DNA from: Terebella lapidaria
Lineage: Eukaryota; Annelida; Polychaeta; Terebellida; Terebellidae
Assembly (NCBI GenBank): GCA_949152475.1
Contig: OX424555.1
Span: 60,493,977-60,557,976 of the forward strand
Reading direction: 5' to 3'
DNA length: 64,000 bases
Position numbers and translations under genes: made by a program. Positions 10,149 through 21,990 of the stretch are shown piece after piece; the first letter of the stretch is position 1; the number at the start of each line of letters is the position of its first letter. The notes under the pieces are model-generated. The model had not been told where the DNA came from and did no database searches. It saw only the letters and a program-made list of their open reading frames with translations.

Positions 10149-11650
10149 AAACTCCATTTTTAGTAATTGGCTTTTTTCAAAGTTGAAGTAATTTGCTAGA
10201 AGAAAAAAAAATGAACGAGAATCTCAAAATTTTAAAAGATCAGTTTGTGTAGACTAACCCGCATTACCAACATACGTAGTTTCAAAAGACTCCATCAAAC
10301 GGTATCCGAGAAAAAGTCGTTTGAATAGTGTGAAGTCCAAAACTGGACATTTTCCCTTAAAATTTACCGCCCTGTTGGAAATAATGTGAAAATCACAAAA
10401 ACATAAAACATACATAGTTCTTTCACTATTTTTCAGTATTTTGGTTAACAGTTTCAGAAAGATTTGATTGTAGAATTTAAAGATAAAGAAAAACATTCCA
10501 AATTTCAGAATGATAAAAACAAATTACGAAAAATGATGGGGGATTTCAAAATTTTAAAACAAAGACGTTTGAATATTGAAAAGTCAAAAAGTGGGTGTTT
10601 TCGTCGAAATGACCATCATTTTGAAAATTATGCAGAAATCACATAAGCAAAAAGATAACTCGTTCTTGCAGTATTTATCAGTATTTTGGTTAACAATTTC
10701 ATAATGATTCAACCGTAAACTTGAAAATTATTTTTTCTTCCAATAATTGACATGTTTTTTTCCAAAGTTAAATAAATCGCCGAAAAAAATTAAAAACGAA
10801 TTCAAAATTACATGAATTATCAGTTTGTAAGGGACTTTTTCATATTATCAACATCGGTTACTTTCTGAAATGGAATTATTTCATACTATCAACATGGAAA
10901 TATATATATGTATTTCTATCCAAAACTGCATCCTCAATGGAAATATATTCATACTCAAGAAACAGGGACACATACTGCATACATACAGTACATACTTTTG
11001 AAGATCGTTAATCCGCGTTTTGTTTTTCTGTTCGCATGGGTTTCGACAATTTTTTTCAGAAACATGCATGTACATGTATTTACATATGCGACAACCTATC
11101 AACCAAGGGGCCCATTTTGTAATAATCTCTGCTCTCTGTTTCGGACAAGTAAAATTTACATCTATTTTTATTATATTTCTTATACATCTCAGTGCTTCAA
11201 AAAATATTATGTTTACCATATTTCCATTTCTTTGTATAGAAGTAACATTTAACAATTAAAATGAGTGTGTTTTCTAGATCTTTATTGGAATTTTCAGTAA
11301 AAGTCCCAGGAACAATATTTTCCGAATTTATATACGGATATAAATTTAAATATGGTTTGTTTGTTTTATCCTGAGAAATTGGTCTTGGTAGCAAGAAAAT
11401 ATATTTCCAGAGTTGGGATAGTTTCGTAAGATTCCATTGAGATTCCAGGATAAGACGTTTCAAAATTGCAAAGTGCAAAATGGAACAATTCTCGACGAAA
11501 TTGCGACCAATAGCAATAAACCGCTATTGCAGAAAGAAACAATAAATGAATATACCTTCCTATTGAGATATTTTTTAGTATTCTTGAGCAAAATTTCAAA
11601 ACAATTGGACCGTAAACTTCGAAAATTTTTGCAGAGAACTATTTAAAAAT
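10149..11650. repeat. AT-rich diverged repeat units
   Basis: Related blocks recur near 10310-10500, 10560-10740 and 11460-11640. Each holds a phrase like 'CAGTATTTTGGTTAACA' and later 'CCGTAAACTTGAAAAT'. The first two are about 245 bp apart. Open frames on both strands are short and mirror each other, as expected of AT-rich non-coding DNA. Confidence 0.5.
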
Positions 11651-14455
11651 TCTTGAATACTGTATTTGATTTGGTACATATACGATGTGGCTAGCTTGTA
11701 ACTGTACGATATTCTGACCCAGATTATTGTATATGACCCGCCCTAAATTTGGGTACCCGTCGACTCGTCCGAGCCCTAGAACCTTTACATTGTTGAGCCC
11801 AATAAAATGTTTCTTGTCATAACTATTTTTATTGTGGCCTATAAGACTTAATTAGTTAAACTTATTCAGTTACAGTAATGTAATCTCTACAATTCAGAAG
11901 CTTTACCTTATTGAGCCAATATAAAAATCACCCGAGTATTGTAAGATTTTCAAGGTTCTGAATATTTTTCTCTTATTTAGGAGGCACAATGTTTTTTTAG
12001 CTAGGTCTAGATCAGAATCTTTTCCATGTTTTTTTTCAGTGTTTTGATTTATAAGGCAGAGACATTTCAACAACTTGATCATGTTTTTCTTTGCCCAAAT
12101 GCTGGTTTGAAGATCATCGTATATGTGAGTGAATGAGTGTCACTGTCAGCAAAGACCGTCGACCTTTCAAACAACCAAAATTGCCGCTACCGTGACTGCT
12201 ATCAAAATCAGCACTGACAATTTTCGTCGGCAATAAAAAAAACTATCATCAACATGATAAATGAGCTAGTATCCATTTGTTTCTGCTCATTTCAGGAGGA
12301 AACTAAGTTTTCCCCCAACAAATTGTACTGTAAAAGTTCGGCAAATCTGCCAAGTTCATCTGGTTGTTACTGTTCCTAGTCAAATCTCGTGAAATCTCGC
12401 TCCACTTCAGTAGGCATTTCCGATTATTATTTATGATTATTATTCCGAAGTATTCCCAGTGAAGTAGGAAAGAGTCATAGAAAAGACCATTTATTTGGGT
12501 CGTAATAAGTACTTCCACAAATACCGCACTCAGTAGATTCCACGATCTCGTGGGAGCATTTTGACCTTGACCCCAGTGCGCTGACGTGATAATTTGCATA
12601 TAATTATATCTACGTGTAGTTCATAAACATGTAGGTGTGTCCGCCAAGACATCTTCCTGATTGGACAATTCAGTGACTATCTGGCTGGCTGGCTGACTGA
12701 CTGACTAACTGGCTCAGGGGCCACAGGCTGATTGAATTTGCCTTCTGGAATATGGAATACCACCACTAAAACGATAATTATTATGTTGCCGTGTCAACTT
12801 GTTTTTCATTTTTGCAATAGCATACAGTATCTATATATTGTGCGGAATATATATGCAAAACTTTAAGTGCATATGATCGCAAGAAAGCACTGTTTCAGTA
12901 AAGATCAAAATGGGAGTGGTGATAGGTATGAAACGGTGACATACAAAAAAAACGGTCGGAACACACGTCTCCTGAGATCATTATCGCTGATAACTTATTA
13001 CATTAACCATGCTTAGGTATACGGGCGTCATTTTCCTCCCAATGGGCCTCGGGCCCTCCCAGTTGGCCACAGTTGAATTGCCTGTTGTGGTTCCAAGTGG
13101 CACTTTCAAGAATGTAAATAAAATAAAAATTTCAAATCCAAAAAAAAAAACATCATAGGGCTCTTCCTAAAACTGTGGACGACGGACATAAAGCCATGCC
13201 ATTATGTTATCGGACCTGGTGACCTAAAATAACGCTTTGAACGATACTGTAGATTATTTCAATTCTGTAGATTCCTCATTGGACACGTTAGTCTATATCA
13301 CGTCGATAATTTGTACAAAGATAGTGATATGAAATGAGGTCTGGGTGTAAGTGTTCAGGGGTAATGTATTATTTGGCTACTCCCAGTATTTCAGAATACC
13401 TTTTTAGTTGAGCGCATAGCTCAAAATAAGAGAATGGTAAGAGAAGCTTGGTAGCCAGCTGATTTCGCTGAAGACCTTGCACCTATAAACGTGAGTGCAA
13501 TTGTATGTGTGTGGTACACTCAACTCGTTAGGTTGCCTCACAATTATAATCAAAGAGCCTTGAATATCATTATTCTAAAATGTCTGGTAAATCATGTTCA
13601 ACTGAGTATAGGTATATACTCACATCATGAAATATTTTGCATGCTATTTACATAAAAAAATGTGATTGTTATCATTATGTAAATGGGAACACATATATGT
13701 CATGCCAAATTTGAGACATCCAAATAGTATCCTACTTTATTTCTATGGGTTTGGGTATCCTGGTGGGCAGATTTAGCGGGGGTCAGGTTTTGAGAGGACA
13801 TGAAGATAACAGGATTACTGTTTTTCCGTATCGAAGTATAAATGCCTTGTATGATTGAAAATGAATACTGTTTTTTCTTTCGTATTAAAATGTAGCTCGA
13901 GAGTTGATTGCAGATCAAAAACAGTAGTGAGCCACTCTTCCATTCACCATATGTAAACATAAAGGTAACAGTAGCCTATCAGTAAGACTACGCAGCTCCA
14001 AAAAATTCATGATCACACTACAGCAAAACAAAGCCTCGTGTCTTCAATATGACGAACAAGCTGCTGTTATTACGTTTGTATATAACAATAGTAATAATAG
14101 AAGCATATTCTGCACGAGGATTACAACAAGCGAAGCTACTAATTTGTTCAAACACCGTATTGCACAACTCACCCATGAAATATACTAGCATTTATATATT
14201 AGTTCATCGCAGTGCAAAGTAATTCTGCGTTTGGGCGGGTTATGTGTGCGCCTTGTTTTTCTAAAAATAAGTCACAAAATGACTCGGGCAATTCTCACAC
14301 ATTTACACCATATTCCATTAAACACAAAAGTTAGCTATAAAATACTTGGTGGCTATAGATCACCATAGTAACTTCCAGTGCCGGATGGATGTGTGCAAAA
14401 TCACTACTTTGATACCTCGTACATGAGTCGATAAGTCGTACATATCCCTATCGTA
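11651..14455. other. Non-coding DNA without recognised genes
   Basis: AT-rich sequence with no exon, terminal repeat or RNA gene that I can support. It includes a short CTGG/CTGA run (12681-12715). Around 13172-13229 a GGACGACGGACATAAAGCC block followed by a TTATCGG-type end resembles a worn right end of the hairpin-ended family. Confidence 0.45.
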
Positions 14456-14476
14456 TTCTTCTTCTTCTTCTTCTTC

Positions 14477-14530
<54 letters not shown>
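14456..14530. repeat. Compound microsatellite (CTT)n-(ATT)n
   Basis: A CTT run of about 23 bp passes directly into an ATT run of about 52 bp. Confidence 0.95.
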
Positions 14531-14533
<3 letters not shown>

Positions 14534-17516
14534 GACAATTCCTCAATTGTTGTTTTATTACGAATGAAAGCATCTCCCAGACATTTTCTAATGCTAATGA
14601 CATCTTCTCCAATCTTTCACCATGTATATAATACATTATTTTTACAAACAAAAATATGTTTCCAGCATATTCAAGCATTCCCATTTACCTGTAGAAATAT
14701 ATAGTCCAGTGATCCAGAGTGGAAGACATTTGCATGAAACACCGAAATATCCCATATTTCCCAACACGAAACAACACAAAGAAAATATGCAGCTTGTTTT
14801 ACGTCCTTATCCATACATCGTGACGAAAGCACTATATTCCGTTCCTAAACTTAACAGCCCACAACAGAACAGACAGTTGACTTGTCTCGGGAAAGATCTA
14901 TCCACGTTCTGATAGAGTGAGTATGCGATCCACAGCCTGCTTATCCGAGATTACGATAGTCGTAGTGTGCCAAATGCCTCGATACTCTAGGAACTGATCA
15001 ACAACATCGCGGAAAGACAGAAGACAACCACCGTTGGAGCCGGTGGGGATCGGAGCCCGATGCCAGTTCGTTCGGACCTTTGCAGAGGATTCGAGACAGG
15101 GGACGGCCGTCCACGACTCTGATCGATTGGAGTGGCACAAAGTAGGACATAACTATATTTATGACACGTCTTCCCGTCGATGATCGCTGCGGCGAACGGG
15201 GGATAGCCTCGATCGAGCGACGTTCATTCATGTCCCGGGAACTAGCCGGGAACGGGTTGGAAACCTCAACCTGCAGGTCTAGTCAATTTTGTTGTGGTAA
15301 AGTGGTAAAAAATGGTATAATAACAAGAATTTCAAAAGTGAAGATAATCATAAACCTGTCGTCCGTAATTTGACATTCAGGTCGCTTTATTAATTTACCG
15401 TACTATGGTTTTGAATCAAAAAGAAGAAAAAGGATGAAAATTCAGAAGTTGCAGGGGTTGAGTATGATGAGCAATATCTTGGCATTGCTCAGTGCCTATT
15501 GTCGTCCATGTTCCTTTCGCGACAAAAGAATGGACAATCGAATATGAATATATGTCCAACTGCGAGCAACAAAGACCACCGCACGTACTGTATTTCTTGA
15601 AGAGGTCCAAGGTAATGGGATATTTTTGGAAGTAGAAATCGCCATAATACACATCGAAGGTTGTGTCCCTAATGCACCTCTTGGTGTGCGCACATTACAC
15701 GCATTCGCGCAAGGGCAGACAAAGCAATTAAGACGCCCATAGGCATGCTTCGGGGGGTCAATTGTTTCATCCCCTGCATTATCTTCCAAGTATGTGCACA
15801 AAGCAATTCTGACAGATCAAGCGAATATATATTTTCTGATACCATAGCAACGGCGTTCGTTGAACAATAAGTGTTGCTGGAAGTAAGAGAACAAACACAG
15901 TGAGAGTGGAAACCAGTAAATCTGGTTATAAACCAGCCGATATAGAATCAGACTCCCAGTACATTTTATATCATTGTTGTTCTCTTGATCATTCGTGTTA
16001 TCTTCATATTTAGCCCATTGTTTGACTGTGTTACTATACCACTGTTTACTAGTAATATCAGGCCCATCGATTACATCTAAACATGAAGTGTCCCGCGTTT
16101 CGTAGACTAAATGGAAGCGCCTGTCGGTACTGTACAGTTTGTGAATATAGAGTTGAGTACAAGGATTTGGGACTATGTGGTAATTGACCTTACAACGGTG
16201 TATGCTTTGAGTTGTTTGTCCGAGGGGATTACTATTGTGCGGCATTATTTGTCCGAGGTGTACGCTTCGCAGAAAAGGGGTTCAACCATGACAGTCGTAA
16301 GGTCAATTGGTTGTGTTCAGGGGAGTTTAATGTCACGTGAGGAATGTATGCCCACCAGGGCCCAGGTAGCGCATCTTACTCTGTTAATACTACTCACCCA
16401 CTTATATACCATATTTAATCCGTCTGGCACATTTTTATTCTTCATTGAATATAGAAGAAATAGTAAGCTGCGCTACATGGGCCCTGACGAGACTTGTAGT
16501 GGCCAATGTGGAATGGTCTGGGGGTTAATTCTGGCCTGGTTTGTGAAATATGATCAGGTCCAATATCCTGGTTCAGTTTCCGGTTTTATTGCTTGTACTT
16601 TGGACACAAGTTTTTTGGAGTACTTTTTTAAATTTCATAATTTTTTTATCTCTGTGTTTTCCCTGGGCCGCAGTAGAAACCTTTCTGGACAACTTTGGTG
16701 ATTCACGCTGCATGTGATAAATCTGAAGATTTCTGTGACTGCACATGTATGCAAGAAACACAAGCTCGGCACTCTTAGCGCTCGGCTAAATGGCATAAGA
16801 GTGTTTCTTTTCTCCTGTAGAGTTAAGAAGAGGAGATGGACAAACAATATTTTTGTTTGTTTAAACCAGCTATGCAATGTACACGGCGCGACAACGACGC
16901 GACGGTAATGTGATTTACCCATCCAAGACAGGGTTCACAACGAATGAAAACTGTCGCGAGTTCACGACTATTCAGTCGTGTATACTAGTACAATCGTAGT
17001 CGCCGATAAAACATCGTGAACACAGTGGTTTGTGACGTTTTGCCGTGGTAATGAGAAATTCCACCTTTTGGAACGGACATTCAGGCTAAGTAACGTTACT
17101 ATAAGCTTGAGGTGCACAAAATTATAACTGTCTACATGTACTGATAAAAATGTTACTAGTATATCCATTGGTATCGTTCCATGTCTAATGTAGTTTATTA
17201 CATTCAATTTTCAGAGATATTGTAGAATATACATGTTCAGATATTAATTGTTTTGAATATATGTTACAGATCTCATGTCATTCGTGCATTAGTTTGATGA
17301 ATGAGGATACAAAACCGGACCCTTACAGAGTAGGAGCCACGTCTCGTCGTTCAGTGCACAGCCGGCTGCAGACTACCCTGCATTGGAATGTAATGCGAAA
17401 TAATCACGTCTCCCATCCTGTTCGATCTCTGTGATAATCCCCCCCCCCCCCCTCCTTATTTTATGACTTCTGTGTCCATCTTTCTAACTTCTTCCACTCC
17501 ATTATCTGTGCCCATC
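14531..17516. other. No supportable gene; GC-richer patch at 14.9-15.25 kb
   Basis: The patch at 14.9-15.25 kb has overlapping minus-strand frames and might hold an exon, but its splice sites and family are unclear. A plus-strand frame at 16111-16701 (196 codons) has two hydrophobic stretches but no family match and atypical composition. A poly-C run lies near 17439-17452. Confidence 0.4.
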
Positions 17517-18177
17517 TCACTCACTCCTTCCTTCCTTCTCTGACCATGTGGCCATCCTTTGCCCCTCTGTACAGTTCTGGATGGGTCGACATACCACAAA
17601 ACGGATAGGCAACCATGCTTTCTCTCCAGCTGATCTTGCGTTTGTATTACTGAATAGTATATTGGTGAATGAAGTAAGTTTTCGGGTCACAAGTGGCTTA
17701 ACCATCCTGTGGAGGAAATGCCTTGTGGTGAAACCAGCATAAGTTGGGTAGATTGAGTTGATATCTGAACTAATCATGGAGGACAATGCATGTAGCTGCC
17801 ATATTCCAGTTCTTTTCTTTTGCATTTTTACAATCTCACATGTTTCCCTTCCTCTCTGATGTAGGCCTACAGATTGTGAGCTTCTGGCCAGAATACTCAT
17901 CAGATGACATTGCATAGAAGGCGGTCAATGACTGACTCCTAGACTTTTTATGACTAATTCCCTGTTTTATGATGTTCTCGTTGAAATACCCATTGCAATT
18001 CAGTACTTGTTCGACAACGGTGCAAACACGCACCTCTATGTGATATTTCTGCTGGCCAAAACACACCAGGCTACAACACCTTGGTAGACAATAACCATCC
18101 CCCAAAACTGTAACGGGCACATGGTGTTGTGGCGCATCTTTTGGATACAAATCATTTGCGCTCGAATCTGTTTCCAA
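17517..18177 (-). pseudogene. OTU-like cysteine protease domain, frameshifted and missing its catalytic His
   Basis: One frame (18177-17880) reads VPVTVLGDGYCLPRCCSLV then HIEVRVCTVVEQV. This is the OTU N-terminal signature with Asp (residue 27) and catalytic Cys (residue 30, codon 18090-18088). After a frameshift near 17880 the second frame gives GIWQLHALSSMI, SIYPTYAG, HFLHRMV and then WLPIRFV, which aligns with the W-x-P-N-H-F-V motif holding the catalytic His. Here His is Arg (codon CGT at 17603-17601). OTU domains cleave ubiquitin-type bonds, but in invertebrates this subtype is common in expanded TE-linked proteins. With a frameshift and a lost His it is very probably dead. Upstream it may connect to the fragment at 18890-19291. 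Confidence 0.7.
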
Positions 18178-18820
18178 CTATGTCAGGTAAATCTTCTGGC
18201 AGGCTGTATTTTTCACCAATCAACGATTTGATCTCTTTCCTTTTTTTTCTTCAGCAGAACAAAGTCATCAACGTTTCTTCTGAGTACAGTAATGCATTGG
18301 GCGAGAAATATCATCCTATTGATATCTATTTAAGGGGAATTCTGCATTGACCCAAGAAGTGTTTTTGAAGGCTCTTTCTTTCCTTTAGGATCATTCCTCT
18401 GATTTCTCTGTTTACGTGGTTTGCGCGTGGTATAAACCCTAGCTTGATCCTTCTACCCTTTTCAGTTATGACTCAAAGTGTCCTTGATGGTTATATATGC
18501 GGGTGTCTGATTCCTGGCGGGTTCAAATGATTTTACTTCAGTGTTCTTTGTCGTCTTTAAGTGTTGTCTTCTCTGATTTTCTCCAATCGTTTCAGCTCAA
18601 TCTTTTTGTACCCACTTGTATACTGCAGGTTCAAGACTGTGTCATGTCCGCCTCTCATGCGTGTTTAAAACACGAGACTGCGCGTGTTCAGTACAATGTC
18701 ATATGGTGATATTGTGTTGATCTGATGGTTGAGTCTTTTTTGGGAGTATACATATATCTCCTACCGAAGTTTGCTTCATCTTGGGTTTTGTGCTATAATC
18801 ATATATTTCAGCTGCATTCT

Positions 18821-18930
18821 GCATGATAACTTTTCTACTCAATATCGCAAAGTCCAGGAATTTGTTTATACACCTGTATGATAACTTTTCTACTCAATAT
18901 CGCAAAGTCCAGGAATTTGTTTATACACCA
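18821..18930. repeat. 55-bp tandem duplication
   Basis: Two adjacent, almost identical 55-bp units begin ATGATAACTTTTCTACTC at 18823 and 18878. They sit at the end of the SKF-type fragment and break its frame. Confidence 0.9.
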
Positions 18931-19291
18931 GTTTCGCCATCGCTATGGTTTTTGTCTTGTTCTGATCCGAACTCCTGTTGATCTTGATGTTGTCAATTGG
19001 GATACCAGCCAATGTTCCTCGGCATCTCATGCAGTATGGGCATAAACAGCACTCTTGAAATGATTTTGGTAGTAGCCTCACATTCTTTGGTCGTAGAATG
19101 GAAAATTTGGACCGTTCGACCTTCACATCTGGATGTTCATGCAAACATTCGGACCTTTCGAACTTCACATCTGGATGTTCATGCAAAAACAGATCATAAG
19201 CAGCATCAACAGTTATTTCCATGACATAACCTGATATGACGAAAAGAAGAACAATCGAGACTTCTTCTCTCCTGTAGAATTTTGTCACCAC
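18890..19291 (-). pseudogene. Fragment of a TE-associated protein (SKFxxLRPK type) with in-frame duplication
   Basis: The frame carries AYDLFLHEHPDVKFERSE, then HEHPDVKVERSKFSILRPK, then a Cys cluster ECCLCPYCMRC. The pattern 'HPDVKVxxSKFxxLRPKxV ... CLCxYC' recalls a protein family expanded in invertebrate genomes and associated with mobile DNA (recognition from memory, function unknown to me). A 42-bp direct repeat (19121-19162 and 19163-19204) doubles 14 residues in frame. Just downstream (18821-18930) a 55-bp tandem repeat would shift the frame. Together with the OTU remnant below it, this probably represents one decayed element. Confidence 0.5.
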
Positions 19292-19848
19292 TTCCTTGTC
19301 TACAGAGCTTCGTCGCTGGCATGAGAATTATCCACACAATATTCTCAACGCACCCGTAAATTATCTTCACTTTAATATTAATTAATTTGCCGAAAACCAC
19401 TCTATTTTACAACACCAATGATTTACATAATACCAAGCATTACTTCACAAGTATAAGAACAATCACAATAGGAAACATTCGACCGTCATATTATTTGAAG
19501 ATTCACATAAATTCCGTCATATCTATAATGATGATCGTGACAAAAATATTACAATCGGTCAGTCCATATCAGTCCGTTAGCAAGATATCTGTCACGTCAC
19601 ATTTTTTCTACGTTTTCAACATTTCTGTCACATCCTACGACAAGTTCATAACATTCCGTCATATAAATAGATAGATAGATTTAACATTCACAATAATTAT
19701 TTCATGTCTATTTTTACGATAACTCATCTTGAACCCGATTTTTATAAAATCCCTGTCTTGAACCTATCACTATCTTGAATCTGTTTCCTTCAACTAATAT
19801 ACCTTCATTGCCTTTGCACTATTGATCTAAGTAACTGTAATACATTTA
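19292..19848. other. No gene recognised
   Basis: AT-rich DNA between the pseudogene and the first large tandem duplication. Several CGTCA/GTCACA words recur, but no ordered repeat is evident. Confidence 0.4.
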
Positions 19849-20077
19849 CATAATACAGCAAATTCTAATAGTTGTCCATATTCGTCTTTATAAAACAGCG
19901 TGTATTTTATTGGGATGGTCTGTAATCATGATGATACAAGCCTGTCAATATCGAAGATAACATATTATGTTCATAATTATAAACCATTGGAGTGATGAGG
20001 ATCTTGTGTCGTCACTCGTCAATAACGGGTGTGTCGCCTACAACCGGACCCTTTTCACCCATTCGGGCTTTTGCCAT

Positions 20078-20124
<47 letters not shown>

Positions 20125-21990
20125 GGAAATATAAATAAAAAAATAATAATATTTTGCGATTTGTTCTGCTGAAATGTTACTACGTTTACTATTACTGATT
20201 TACATGTACAGAGCTGCAATGCACGACACTATTTATCCTGAATACAGATACAGATGAAATGATCATGATATTGGTCACTGATAAAGTTCCACTGATACAC
20301 AGATGCACGTCTACTGTCGTATACCTTCCCGTCAGGGATTAATCGCAATATCTTTTGGCAATTAAACATATTAAAAAACAACTATGCTTGGCATTCATTG
20401 TGATCGCTCACTGCGTACTTTTTTAATGTAACCCCCAGATACAGTGAAGGTACTAGAGTGATAATATATTCTTGCTTGTAGGTCGTTCATCTGACCCAAT
20501 AGGGCATGACAAATCATTAATGTGCCACATTCATAACCAGTACGTAGGGAGCAAAACACTATACGGGTGTGACGCAAATGTCCTCATGGAACAATTGTCG
20601 GCCCCCTCTAGAGGTTTGCATTCCAACAGCGAAGAAAAGACATGACAGTTTTTCAACACGGGAGATGCGTCTTTTGTTGATTAGTCCTTTGATGCCAAAG
20701 AATACAAGGATCAATGCTATCGATAGTGTGCTCTTGGTCCATACATAGAGGGAGCAAGCGACATATCATGGAGCTGCAGGTCAGGAATATTGTGTACGCA
20801 ATGTGCAGTGGTTAGAGCATGTTAGGCCATTGGGTGAATATATCCTCCTGAACAATTACCAGTATGTACAATGTGCGGCATGTATACCCGACAGGAGCGA
20901 ATTATGCAATACATGTGCACATTGGAAGCTACTTGTACATTTGAAAATGAATTTTGTTGATAAGACACATAATTCAAATTATCACAATCAAAATTATATG
21001 TGATAATAGGTCTACCGTGATGTACTATACTGTTATCCTGAAGCAATCCGATGTGTCAAAGATCCTAAGTGAGATAATGGCGTGCTTGATGGAAGCGTCA
21101 ATTATCTCCAATGTACCTCAAATCTACCTCTACCTAAAGTTTTTATTATAAATGCATATTCCTAAGTCTGTCCCCGAGGATACCATCAACTCAGTAGCCT
21201 TTTGGCTTGTGATTAGGTACTTATGTACTTGTCATATATCTATTCCATGGGGTTTCTTTCGGATTTCTAAATTATTTTCATAGGTTGTTGGGCAGTTGTA
21301 TACTAATTCCATCAGAGGTACAGTAGAAACAACTATTTACAATACTGTCTGCCCCTGATGACGCCAGTGTGTATTTTGATAAAGTATTTGGTCGGGCTTT
21401 GTTTTTATTGCAAAATGTTGTATTTTACATTTGTTATTGGAATCATCAAAATTTAGCTGTATTGGTGATAATAGATTGATACTTACATTCAACCATCGCC
21501 GACCATGCGTGGGCGGAGTGGCTTACCTAATCGGTGGCAAATCAGCGAATTAAAATGCATTTACAAGTATAATATTGTGAATGATAGCTGTTAAATACCG
21601 CTTCTTTGCAGTCAACAAAATTAATGGGTTTTTTCACTAATACTGATAGGTAGGCTATTGATAGCTATTCTTGTGAATACATGGACTTGCAGTGATAGCC
21701 ATGCAAAATTTCATTACAAAATTCAGTTTCAACAAAATGCGAGATGAACAAATCTCGCTGAAAAGCAATTTGCGTCAATATTTATATAATCTGATCCAGA
21801 AGTGTAAGGATCTGAATTTTCGCATTTGGATTTTATTGATAACGGTTTTAGGAATATGTTCTGACAATATTTCTCCCAAATGCATTACATTCAAATGTAT
21901 CTCAATAAAATTGTTATCATTTTCCCCACGCTGCACTATGATTATTATTTATGGACGATCATGGCATTTGGAAACTATTTTCCAGGAGTA
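19849..21990 (+). repeat. Large tandem duplication A, unit 1 (contains Z repeat copy 1)
   Basis: Starts near CATAATACAG (19849) and ends at CCAGGAGTAC (21990). The same sequence follows immediately as unit 2 with an offset of 2146 bp at the left end and 2173 bp over most of its length. The change is due to the AAT-rich tract at 20077-20124 and neighbouring indels. Unit 1 includes the Z family block with TTTGCATTCCAAC at 20615. No convincing protein is encoded: frames of 60-102 codons are short, hydrophobic and without domains. Confidence 0.92.
20077..20124. repeat. (AAT)n microsatellite
   Basis: About 16 AAT units. In unit 2 the matching place (22217-22310) is an A-run followed by interrupted AAT/ACT units, which explains the change in offset between the duplicates. 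Confidence 0.95.

Noticed and set aside
14898..15231. Possible minus-strand exon in a GC-richer patch (HTTTIVISDKQAVDRIL), loosely like a receptor ligand-binding region
   Set aside because: Overlapping frames, no consistent acceptor and donor, and the resemblance rests on a few residues.
15600..15680. Possible minus-strand exon (YYGDFYFQKYPITLDLFKKY) with AG and GTACGT borders
   Set aside because: Single short segment, no partner exons in phase, no family recognised.
16111..16701. 196-codon plus-strand open frame
   Set aside because: No domain, odd composition, no splice or promoter context; likely chance.
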